Shown: positions 10,668-18,825 of the stretch, piece by piece
Position numbering within the stretch: position 1 is the stretch's first letter
How the letters are laid out: each line of letters starts with the position of its first letter
NCBI RefSeq assembly: GCF_900996245.1
Contig: NZ_CAAJGK010000085.1
Coordinates: 124,001-188,000 of the forward strand
Length of the DNA stretch: 64,000 bases
Reading direction: 5' to 3'
DNA from: Paraburkholderia sp. BCC1886
GTDB lineage: Bacteria > Pseudomonadota > Gammaproteobacteria > Burkholderiales > Burkholderiaceae
Translations under genes and position numbers: made by a program
The notes under the pieces: model-generated
Seen by the model: only the letters and a program-made list of their open reading frames with translations
Databases searched by the model: none
Told to the model about the DNA's origin: nothing

Positions 10668-11308
10668 TATTGCGACGTCGCGATGCGGCAACGGCGCGCC
10701 AGATCGATCAGTTCGACCAGCGATTTCACACCTAGCTTCTGCATGATTCGCGTCTTGTGACTACTGACGGTTTTGTTGCTGATGAACAGCGCGTCCCCGA
10801 CCGCCTTGTTCGACATCCCCTTGGAAAGCATCTGCAGAATGACGAGTTCCTTGTCCGATAACAACGTGATGCGATCCTCTTCCGCCGCCGTTCCGAAAGT
10901 CGGCGACATGCTCGTGCCATTCGCAGTCACCGGGAATACGGTGTAACCCGCCAGCACCGCCTCCACACCCCGCATGATCTCTTTCATTTCCTGCGACTTG
11001 CCGACGAAACCGTGCACCCCCGAGCGCATGGTCCGCGGCGCGAAGGTTGCCGGATCGTGTCCCGACAGCACCAGCACGCGAATGCCGGGATGCGCCAGCT
11101 TCAAACGCGGAATCACGTCGAGCCCGCTAATGCGCGGAATATCGAGGTCGAGAATCGCGAGCTTGGGACTGTGCAAGCGCGCCATTTCGACGGCGGTTTG
11201 CCCGTTGTCGGCCTCGATCACGTCTTCAACGCCGAGGAGTTGCATCAGTTGCATCTTGATGACCATACGAAACGCCGGATGATCGTCGATAACCAGAATA
11301 GTCGACAT
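10667..11308 (-). CDS. NarL/FixJ-type response regulator
   Basis: A 213-residue regulator. The receiver domain spans about 1-120 (acidic pair D8/D9, likely phosphoacceptor D54 in LAILDLDIP, and VGKSQE with the conserved Lys near 109). A LuxR-type HTH spans about 145-210 (LSDKELVILQML, then NKAVGDALFISNKTVSSH). The ATG at 11308 follows GGAAGGAAAATT; an upstream start would add 11 residues. It resembles the BvgA/FimZ/EvgA branch, whose members control pili and virulence functions. Its place between the Tad operon and an OmpA-like lipoprotein, coupled to an Hpt protein, suggests it regulates the pilus locus. The target is inferred. Confidence 0.93.
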   Translation of the reverse strand: MSTILVIDDHPAFRMVIKMQLMQLLGVEDVIEADNGQTAVEMARLHSPKLAILDLDIPRISGLDVIPRLKLAHPGIRVLVLSGHDPATFAPRTMRSGVHGFVGKSQEMKEIMRGVEAVLAGYTVFPVTANGTSMSPTFGTAAEEDRITLLSDKELVILQMLSKGMSNKAVGDALFISNKTVSSHKTRIMQKLGVKSLVELIDLARRCRIATSQ

Positions 11309-11534
11309 AATTTTCCTTCCACCTGAAACATCTGTTGCCAAACGCCTTCACGCTCGAACAACCGAAAAAACGCATGAAGCCGCGTGACGCACCGCGCCTT
11401 GTCGGCCCGGTCATACCCATGCGTCAGTGCCGCTGCCGGCACTCACACGCACGTAAGAAAGCAACCCCGCCTCGCGGCAGGACATTGCAGAGAATTGGAT
11501 TGATTGCCAGCCTTCGAACGAAGAACAGTTTTGG
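11309..11534. other. Intergenic region upstream of the response regulator
   Basis: A 226-bp spacer between the lipoprotein stop and the response regulator start on the same strand. It should hold the regulator's promoter. I see no strong -35/-10 pair, long inverted repeat or convincing small gene. Confidence 0.4.
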
Positions 11535-12605
11535 CTAAGGTGCCGCCACGACCATTTCTATTTCGACGCGCCGGTTCGGTCCGAGGCATTGCCGTAGTGC
11601 TTCCCGCTGCGTTTGCCGGCACTCGACCAGCTGGTTCGCACTGCCCATGCCCCGCGCGGAGACCGGCACCGTCACGCCATGACTTCGCAGATAAAGTTCG
11701 ACGGTGCGCGCCCGCTGTTGCGACAGCCGCAGGTTATAAGCCGCGGTGCCGAGCCGGTCGGTGTAGCCGGTGATCTTCAACTCATGCACGGCGGACGCTG
11801 TTTTCAGTCTGGCAGCGACGTCGTCGAGTTGACGCCTGCCGGCGGGCAAGATGGCGGCGACATCGCCGCCGTTGAAGCGGAACAGGGAGTCGGCCCGCAA
11901 TGTAATCTTTCTCGGCAGTACAGTAGCTTGAGGTTCGATAACAGGCGCCGCCGTCGCCAGGTTCGCCTGACATTGCAGCGCGATTTGCGCGGACTGCCGC
12001 AGATCGTCCTGTATCTTCGGCAAGCGCCGTTCGGCGCGGGAGAAGCTGCGAATCCACGCATCGTGGCCGGCCTGCATTAACCCGACTTCGGCACAGGCGA
12101 GCAGCGGTTGCGCTTGATGACAACGGGCAATGACCGGGTCGGCCTTGATGGTATTGACGATCTTCCACAGGTCGGGCCTGACGGTCGAGACCGTGCGCAA
12201 CGCAGGGTTCGCCGCGGATAAGACCGTGCCATTCTCGACGCCCAGGGTGAGTGCCGCGGCCTGGCCAATTGCTTCTTCGACGAAACCCCAGCGATCGTTA
12301 TCGTCGCGTGCCTGCCGTGCGGTATCCAGCCAGCATTGCGCCTTCGCCTGAAAATAGCCGTGCCGGTCTGCCGGCAAGCGGTCGAGCCGCTGTTGAAGCG
12401 CCGCAATTGCCGTGCGGCTGTTGGAGATGGACGAATAGGTGTCGACCCACTGCGCGTTGACTGCGCCGGCCGCTTCGTCTTGCGAGGTTCCGATTCCCGA
12501 CTTCAGCACGGTGGCATCTTCGATACCGAGCCGTGCACGCGCAGCGTGGTCCGCGCATCCTGCCAGAGCCAGCGCGCACACGAGCGCGAAAAGCTGAAGT
12601 TTCAT
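11535..12605 (-). CDS. OmpA-family outer-membrane lipoprotein
   Basis: A 356-residue lipoprotein. The lipobox LAGC (Cys17) marks it for lipidation. Residues about 20-230 are a helical region with several cysteines, and about 240-356 is an OmpA C-terminal peptidoglycan-binding domain (ITGYTDRLGTAAYNLRLSQQRA, then NRRVEIEM). OmpA/TadD-like lipoproteins often accompany Tad loci and anchor the apparatus to the wall. It lies next to the regulator and may be the last structural gene of the Tad region, on the opposite strand. The N-terminal domain family was not recognised. Confidence 0.88.
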   Translation of the reverse strand: MKLQLFALVCALALAGCADHAARARLGIEDATVLKSGIGTSQDEAAGAVNAQWVDTYSSISNSRTAIAALQQRLDRLPADRHGYFQAKAQCWLDTARQARDDNDRWGFVEEAIGQAAALTLGVENGTVLSAANPALRTVSTVRPDLWKIVNTIKADPVIARCHQAQPLLACAEVGLMQAGHDAWIRSFSRAERRLPKIQDDLRQSAQIALQCQANLATAAPVIEPQATVLPRKITLRADSLFRFNGGDVAAILPAGRRQLDDVAARLKTASAVHELKITGYTDRLGTAAYNLRLSQQRARTVELYLRSHGVTVPVSARGMGSANQLVECRQTQREALRQCLGPNRRVEIEMVVAAP

Positions 12606-12754
12606 TGACTGTCTGCGTCGAGCGCATCTTCCTAAAGAAGGCTCCGAGTATGAACAGACGCAGACTCAACGGGAATGGGAACAATCTTAGATTGGCGTCA
12701 GAAACGTGACCCCGATCGCCTGCGACAAATCGGCGCGGCGCGTCTCCTGTTCCG

Positions 12755-15700
12755 TTACTTGAGCCCGAAATCGACGCGTGTCGTCGCACCCTTGTCGTCG
12801 ATGCCATCGGCATTCAACTTCGGCGCGACGATGAAAATCCGGCTGCTGTCGATCTTGCCATCAAGATATTGCTGCACGCTCTGCGCCCGCTGCTGCGCGA
12901 GCTGGCGCAGGCTACCGTCGTCGATCGGCGCATTGGCGGCGAGCGCGCTCTTCATCTCGTCGTCCGGCACGCTTTTGGTCAGGCCGACGAAGTTGCGCGG
13001 CTTCTTGAAGTCGGCTGATTTATACGCCCTGGTCAGATACCGGTCGTAATCCTTCGGGTCGACGGTGACCTCCGACAGATCGACGCTTGCGCCGTTACCC
13101 ACGACGTCCTTGATCTTCTGCTGCTTGACGAGGTTATCGACGTAGTCCGTGCGCAGCGCCGGTTCGTCGACGGCCGGGTCGACCCGGCCGATCAGGTCGA
13201 GCCGGATCGACGCCTTGTCGGAGAGCGCCTTGACGATGGTGTCGAGCTTCTTGTTGTCGGCGTCCGTCAGTTTCGCCGAGCCCGGCGCGAATTCGACATA
13301 GCCGAGTTCCTCGCCATTGCCGCCAAACGCGTGCGCGATCAGCGAGAACGGCGCGGTCACGGCCTTCTGCAGCAGATTCAGCACCGCATGCCAGATCAAT
13401 CCGCCGACGCTGAATTCCGGGTTCGACAACGACCCCGACACCGGCAGATTCACGTCGATTTCCCCGCGCGAATTTTTCAGCAACGAAATAGCGAGCCGGA
13501 CTGGCAGTTTCGTCGCGGTCGTGTTGTCGACGTGATCGCCGAACGTAAGCTGGTCGATGAACAGGTGGTTGTCCGCATTCAGCTGATCGTTGTCGAGCCG
13601 GTAATGCAGATCGACGTTCAGCTTGCCCTTGGTGATCGGATAGCCCGCGTATTTCGCCGAATACGGCGTGAGATTGGTCAACTCGATGTCGTGCGCGCTC
13701 GCGGTCAGATCGAGCGCGGGTTTGGCGATGAGCGGATTCACCGTGCCGCGAATCGACAGCGGGCCGTTCGCGGCCACTTTCGCGGCGACGTCCACGGTCG
13801 CCGGGGTGGTGGATTGCGTACCGAACGCGCCGACCGTGCCCTGAATGTCGACCAGGTTCGCGCTGAAATTCGGCTTGATGAAGTTATCCGTGTAGGTCAC
13901 GCGGCCCTGTTGCAGCACGAGCTGGCCGATGCGCAGTTTGAACGGACTCTGCGGCGGCGTCGCAGCGACGACCGTGGCAGGCGTGCCGGAGGCCGCGACC
14001 GCAGCCGAAGCCGGTGTCGACGCGGCGGCCACGGTCGAAGCCGACTGCGGCGTCAACTGGACGTGGTCGCCGCCGCTCTTGTCGCGCGTCAACGATTGCG
14101 GCGCGCCGCTTTCATGCGCCACCACATCCGACAGATTCAGCTTGCCCTGCGCGTCGAGCAACACGCGGCCATAAAACTTCGAGAACGTGACACGGCCCGC
14201 GTCCACCACCGTGCCGTGCTCGTCGTAGTCGGCCTTGAGGTTCGACAGCGCCAGCGAGCCCCATCCGGCGAAGGGGTCCGACGTCGCCTTGTCGAGCATG
14301 CGCACGTCGACGAGTGCGAGGTCGCCGCGATAACTTGCCTGCAAAGCCTTCGACTGCGTGAGCGCGAGATCGCCCTTCGCATCGAGCAGCGCGCTCGCGA
14401 TCAACGCATTGAGCTTGCTGCCGAAGTACGGCTCGAACGCCGCCGCATCGAGGCGGTTGGCATCCACCTTGACGGCGAGCCTGAGCGGCGTCGCCGTGAC
14501 CTGACCGGCGATGCCGAGCGTGCCTTTGCGATTCACGGTGGCCTGCAGTTCGACGGGCAACGGCCGGCTCAGGTCGTCGCTGATCTGCTGCACCTTCAGT
14601 TGCAGCGGCGTCACGCTCAGCTTGACCGGGCGTGGCGTGGTGTAGTCGGTGAAATCGGCGCTCGCGCCGTTCAGGCTCAGTTCGCCGATCGTGTAGTGCC
14701 AGGCAGGCCCGGCGGCCTGCGCCTCTTTCGCCGCATGGATCGCGGTGCGCTGCTGCTCGGCCTCATGCGGACCGGCGAGGGCGGCAAGGTTGATGCTGCC
14801 GTCTTTCAGGCGTTGCGCGTCGATCGCGAGCCCGGTCGTATCGACGGTGGCAATCGCGGCGGTGCGCGCCGCGAGGTCGATCTTTTTGACCATCACCTTG
14901 CCCTGCGCGAGCGCGATGACCGGGGCGTTGCCGCCGCGCAGCGCGACCTTCAACGATTGCAGGTCGAGTTGCGTATCGGCGAGCATCACTTCGACAGGCG
15001 TTTTGGCCCAGTTCGCGCCGAGGTTGACCGTTGCCGAGAGTATGCCGTCCGTCACTTGTGCAGCGGTGGCGGTGTCGAGGTACGGCTGCAGCAGCGGCAG
15101 CTTCAACGACTTCAGGTCGAGTTTTGCGCTGGCGGTCTTCGCCGCGAGTCCGAACGCGCCGGCCGCGCCGAGCGAGCCGCCGGCGTGATCGAAATCCGCG
15201 TTCAGCGTGTAGTGCGCGGGCGCGCTTGCCAGTGTGGAGAAGTCGGTCAGCGTGACGGCGAGTTTCTGCACGCCGATATCGACCGGGCGCGCGGCGGCTT
15301 CGTCGTGAACGGCAACGGCGCCGTCGGCGAGCACGAAACGTTTGATGGCCAGATCGAGCGGCGCGGGAGGCTTGGGTGGGGAGGCGGCCGATGCCGCCGA
15401 GCCAGCAGATGCAACCGAAGCGCCCGAAGCGACGACGGCGGCCGCAGGCGCGGCCGCCGCCACAGGCCCGGTCTTCGCCGGTGAAGCCGGCGCAAACATC
15501 CGCTCGACGCTCAGCACACCGTCCTTGTCGCGCGACAGAGCCGCGCTCGGCGCGTCGACGCGAATTTCATCGAAGCGATACAGGCTCTTCAACGGCTCGA
15601 GCGTCGCGGCCGCCACATGCACCGCGCGCGCCGCGAAGAACGGCGCCTTGGCCTGATCGCGCACGTCCACGTCGCTCAGATCGACGGTGCCGGCCACACG

Positions 15701-16552
15701 CAGCGACGGCGCGTCGTTGGAGATCACGAAGTTGAGCTTGAGGTCGGTCGACAGCTTGCCCGACTGCACGATCACCGGCAGTGGCGTCGGCACGTACGAG
15801 ATAAGACGCGGCACGTCGAGCCCGTCGAATCGCAGCGACACTTCCGATTCGCGCGACGCCGCAAACGGCTTGGTCCTGCCGTCGATGGCGAGCGAACTGC
15901 CGTCGATGCGCGCGCGCAGCAGCGGCTCGACGAAGATATCGGTCTTCGACGGCAACGTGGCGATGAACGGAATGCCGAGCTTCCATTGGTCGATGACATG
16001 GGTCGCGCCGAGCAGCTTGTCGTCGAAGGTGATCTGGCCGTTCTCGACGCGAATGTTCGACACGGAGAACAGCGTCGGCTTGCTGTCGGGGCTGGCGGGC
16101 TGCTTTGAAAACTTCTCGATCAGGTCGGTGAAATTGAAGCGCTGCGCGTCGTAACGGACGATGTGAAAGCGCGGTGAATCGAGCTGCACTTCATCGACGA
16201 TCGGCGCGCCGCGAAACAACGAACTCCACGAAGGCTGCACGATGATGCGCGAGATATCGACGAAATCGCCCGCGCCGCCGCGCTCTCCGATATGCACGCG
16301 GTCGGCTTCGAATCGGAGCGTGTAGGGATTGAGCGCGATGCGGCCGATCGTGGCGGGCCGCCCGAGTTGCTGACCGATCTGCTTTTCGGCGAGATGGCGA
16401 ATGAGTGGCGGCGCTGCGAAGAACCCGAGCAGCCCGAACAGCACGATGAAGATCAGCAGGCCGATGAAGACATGCCGGGTACGGCGAGACTGCGCGACAT
16501 CGCGCACAGTCTGCATGGAAGAGACGAATGATGCCTTGTTGATGCTTGCCAT
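12755..16552 (-). CDS. Giant DUF748 (AsmA-like) membrane-anchored protein
   Basis: A protein of about 1265 residues. One N-terminal transmembrane helix (about 25-50) is followed by a very long beta-rich periplasmic region typical of DUF748/AsmA-like proteins (IGRIALNPYTLRFEADRVHIG). Repeated layer domains run to about 1100, with two Ala/Val-rich linkers, and a C-terminal segment (EFAPGSAKLTDADNKKLD) resembles an OmpA-like fold. Such proteins bridge inner and outer membranes and are implicated in lipid transport. The start is uncertain: an ATG at 16579 adds nine residues, and the frame stays open through the upstream minisatellite to 17002, but neither change is needed for the domain. Confidence 0.9.
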   Translation of the reverse strand: MASINKASFVSSMQTVRDVAQSRRTRHVFIGLLIFIVLFGLLGFFAAPPLIRHLAEKQIGQQLGRPATIGRIALNPYTLRFEADRVHIGERGGAGDFVDISRIIVQPSWSSLFRGAPIVDEVQLDSPRFHIVRYDAQRFNFTDLIEKFSKQPASPDSKPTLFSVSNIRVENGQITFDDKLLGATHVIDQWKLGIPFIATLPSKTDIFVEPLLRARIDGSSLAIDGRTKPFAASRESEVSLRFDGLDVPRLISYVPTPLPVIVQSGKLSTDLKLNFVISNDAPSLRVAGTVDLSDVDVRDQAKAPFFAARAVHVAAATLEPLKSLYRFDEIRVDAPSAALSRDKDGVLSVERMFAPASPAKTGPVAAAAPAAAVVASGASVASAGSAASAASPPKPPAPLDLAIKRFVLADGAVAVHDEAAARPVDIGVQKLAVTLTDFSTLASAPAHYTLNADFDHAGGSLGAAGAFGLAAKTASAKLDLKSLKLPLLQPYLDTATAAQVTDGILSATVNLGANWAKTPVEVMLADTQLDLQSLKVALRGGNAPVIALAQGKVMVKKIDLAARTAAIATVDTTGLAIDAQRLKDGSINLAALAGPHEAEQQRTAIHAAKEAQAAGPAWHYTIGELSLNGASADFTDYTTPRPVKLSVTPLQLKVQQISDDLSRPLPVELQATVNRKGTLGIAGQVTATPLRLAVKVDANRLDAAAFEPYFGSKLNALIASALLDAKGDLALTQSKALQASYRGDLALVDVRMLDKATSDPFAGWGSLALSNLKADYDEHGTVVDAGRVTFSKFYGRVLLDAQGKLNLSDVVAHESGAPQSLTRDKSGGDHVQLTPQSASTVAAASTPASAAVAASGTPATVVAATPPQSPFKLRIGQLVLQQGRVTYTDNFIKPNFSANLVDIQGTVGAFGTQSTTPATVDVAAKVAANGPLSIRGTVNPLIAKPALDLTASAHDIELTNLTPYSAKYAGYPITKGKLNVDLHYRLDNDQLNADNHLFIDQLTFGDHVDNTTATKLPVRLAISLLKNSRGEIDVNLPVSGSLSNPEFSVGGLIWHAVLNLLQKAVTAPFSLIAHAFGGNGEELGYVEFAPGSAKLTDADNKKLDTIVKALSDKASIRLDLIGRVDPAVDEPALRTDYVDNLVKQQKIKDVVGNGASVDLSEVTVDPKDYDRYLTRAYKSADFKKPRNFVGLTKSVPDDEMKSALAANAPIDDGSLRQLAQQRAQSVQQYLDGKIDSSRIFIVAPKLNADGIDDKGATTRVDFGLK

Positions 16553-16799
16553 GCCCGGTCTTGAGTAGTGCGACGGCATGGCCGCCGCGAAAACGAAAAT
16601 CCCGCAAGCGGCAGTATAAATTGGGAACCCGGCACCCGATCGAAATGTAAGCCGGCGATTACACAATCTTCCGCGCGACGGAGATCGCGCTTTGAGTAGG
16701 TTGGGTGTGGCGGGATGGTGGCGATGGTTGGCGAACGTGGCCGGCTTCGGCGTGTAGCGGCGTGTAGCGGCGTGCAACGGCGTGCCTGCGTGCGCGACA

Positions 16800-17027
16800 C
16801 CGGCCGCCGGGATGCCGGCCACCGGGATGCCGGCCACCGGATCGCCGGCCACCGGATCGCCGGCCACCGGATTGCCGGCCACCGGATCGCCGGCCGCCGG
16901 ATTGCCGGCCGCCGGATTGCCGGCCGCCGGATCGCCGGCCGCCGGATTGCCGGCCACCGGATCGCCGGCCACCGGATCGCCGGCCGCCGGATTGCCGGCC
17001 ACCGGATCGCCGGCCGCCGGATCGCCG
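16800..17027. repeat. 15-bp GC-rich minisatellite (15 full copies)
   Basis: There are fifteen head-to-tail units of the form CCGGCC(A/G)CCGGAT(C/T)G, starting with two GGGATG variants, plus a partial unit. It ends one base before the stop codon of the DUF1254 protein at 17029. The unit length is a multiple of three and stop-free, so both strands read open through it. The array lies about 250 bp upstream of the DUF748 start and could vary in copy number. Confidence 0.95.
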
Positions 17028-17028
17028 C

Positions 17029-18495
17029 TTACTGACGCACGACCGCCGGCGGTTGCCAGGTACCGTCGGTAGCTTGCGGTTTCGGTGCATACAGCCGCAG
17101 CACAAGCTGCAGATCGGCACGCGGGGCAGGCAACCAGTTACCGCTCGTCACCCCGCCCTTGCCGCTCTTCCCGCCCTTCGTGCGCACGGACGACACCGTC
17201 ACGTCGAGCGAGCCGTCGCGATTGCGACGAGCGCCATTGCGATCGCCAACCGCCAGCCGCGCCGGCGCGCTTTCGCCCAGTGCGCCGTCTCTCGTGTACG
17301 CGGTGATCGACCAGAATCCGCGCACCGGCGGCAACTGGTTTGGCGCGAAATGGACGACATAGCGATTCGCGCCGTTCAGCGCGTGGCCGTCGCTGTCCTG
17401 CGTGACGACCGCGCGCACTTCGTCGTCCTTCGTGCCGATCCCCGGTTGCGCATAAGCGGCGTAGGCACGCAGCGCATAGTCGGGACCGTAGCTGCCGACG
17501 CCGTCGCCGAACCAGCTCCAGCCGTTGCCGTTCAGCAGATTCGACGGCGCCGTCACGACCCGCTCGTGGCCGTCGGCGAGACCCGCGGCAATCGCCTCGG
17601 GCGCATTCGGCAGCTTGACGGGAGCGTCGGACGTGACGCCGAGATCGGCGAGAAATTTCAGCGCATGCGGATCGGCGGGCGTCGGCGGATTCTCCGGCAA
17701 CGCTTGCGCAAGGCGGTCGAAGAAACCGTTCGCATCGAGCGCGGCGACTTGCGAAGCCGGCGTGTTGGCGGCGCCGGTCGCGGCCGGGTCGGCGGCATTG
17801 GCGCGCGGCGGTGTGATGGAAGCAGTGCGTGAAGAAGCCGAACGAGCATCGGTCGTATAAGCGCTTAGCGGCGTCACACGAATGCCGCGCTGCAGCTTGC
17901 GAACCGCCGTCAGATCGCGCGCGGCGTTCGACTGGATGCGCACGCTCACCCATGCATTGCGGGTCGGCACGTCGATCCGCGTCATGCCTTGGGGCAACTC
18001 GCCCTGCCAGCCGGGGCCGACCAGCGCGATGGCCTGCGCCTTGATGCCCGCAGCCTTCACGGCGAATTGCGAAGCGGTCGACCAGACCACGTTGGTCCAC
18101 ATGTCGAGGACGCGCGCATCGACGTAATGGCCATGCGAATCGGGTAACGAGAGAATCACGGGTTCGGTGCCGACATCGAGCCAGCCGGTCGAATCGAGCG
18201 TGTCGAGACTGGGCCGCACCGGATACGCTGCGCCGATCGGCGGCAGCGCTTGCGCGTGGCGCAGCGTGTTGAGCGGCGCCTGGCCCGGGCCGGTACCGAC
18301 CGCGGCGTCGCGCGCCACGCCCATCAGGACCAGCGGATAGCCAAACACATAAGAATCGGCGACTTCGTCCTTGATCCAGCCCGTGGTTTTTTGCGTGCTG
18401 GATGGCGTCGATGCGCAGCCCGCGAGGAAGGCAAGGCCTGCAATCGATGCGCAGGTCCAGTGAAACGAAAACGGTTCGTGGCGATTTTTTATCAT
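17029..18495 (-). CDS. DUF1254/DUF1214 family lipoprotein
   Basis: A 488-residue exported lipoprotein with lipobox LAGC (in LAFLAGCAS). The N-terminal DUF1254 domain (about 40-210, DSYVFGYPLVLMG, then VLDMWTNVVWSTASQFAV) and C-terminal DUF1214 domain (about 350-485, with NQLPPVRGFWSITAYT) are in the usual order. The function of this family is unknown, though some members are linked to envelope or transport roles. A 60-residue Ala/Thr/Ser-rich linker lies near 230-290. The ATG at 18495 is the first that gives a signal peptide. The stop directly abuts the 15-bp repeat array. Confidence 0.9.
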   Translation of the reverse strand: MIKNRHEPFSFHWTCASIAGLAFLAGCASTPSSTQKTTGWIKDEVADSYVFGYPLVLMGVARDAAVGTGPGQAPLNTLRHAQALPPIGAAYPVRPSLDTLDSTGWLDVGTEPVILSLPDSHGHYVDARVLDMWTNVVWSTASQFAVKAAGIKAQAIALVGPGWQGELPQGMTRIDVPTRNAWVSVRIQSNAARDLTAVRKLQRGIRVTPLSAYTTDARSASSRTASITPPRANAADPAATGAANTPASQVAALDANGFFDRLAQALPENPPTPADPHALKFLADLGVTSDAPVKLPNAPEAIAAGLADGHERVVTAPSNLLNGNGWSWFGDGVGSYGPDYALRAYAAYAQPGIGTKDDEVRAVVTQDSDGHALNGANRYVVHFAPNQLPPVRGFWSITAYTRDGALGESAPARLAVGDRNGARRNRDGSLDVTVSSVRTKGGKSGKGGVTSGNWLPAPRADLQLVLRLYAPKPQATDGTWQPPAVVRQ

Positions 18496-18752
18496 TCGTG
18501 CGGAGGCGGATCGTGCGGTCCAGAGGGAGACATCGTCGATGCGGCGCGGCCTGGGTGGAGGATGTCCCGCCTGGTCTCCCAGCGCAGCTCTCCAGCTCTC
18601 CACGATTCGCGTTGCCGACAACATCGGGTTGTATCGTATCCTTTCCCGCCCGGCAAGCACAAAGGCCATGGCTGGGGCGAACAACGAGCCGGGAGCCGCC
18701 CGCTTGTCGAAGCGTTCAGCATGAGGTTTTTTCCCTGTCATTAGCCCGCTTC
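18496..18752. other. Divergent intergenic region DUF1254 / copA
   Basis: This is the left part of the 330-bp gap between divergent genes. It should contain the promoter of the DUF1254 lipoprotein. No persuasive gene or inverted repeat was seen before the CueR-type promoter that starts at 18753. Confidence 0.5.
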
Positions 18753-18783
18753 TTGACCTTCCCACAATGGGAAGGTCGATACT
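18753..18783 (+). promoter_or_regulatory. CueR-type copper-responsive promoter of copA
   Basis: A perfect dyad (GACCTTCCC, five bases, GGGAAGGTC; 18755-18777) fills the spacer between a -35 TTGACC (18753-18758) and a -10 GATACT (18778-18783). The spacer is 19 bp, the extended length that MerR-family activators untwist. The ACCTTCC half-sites are the CueR consensus. It lies 42 bp upstream of the copA ATG. No cueR gene is present in the window. Confidence 0.9.
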
Positions 18784-18825
18784 GGCTTCCTGACGCGGCC
18801 TCCAGCCGCACGAGCCTTGCCGACC

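Noticed and set aside
13331..15484. 717-codon open frame antisense to the DUF748 gene
   Set aside because: High-GC codon use leaves the opposite strand open. The frame has Arg-rich random composition, no domain and fully overlaps a gene with clear family sequence.
16800..17027. CRISPR array
   Set aside because: The repeat has no unique spacers and the 15-bp units are contiguous; there are no cas genes nearby.
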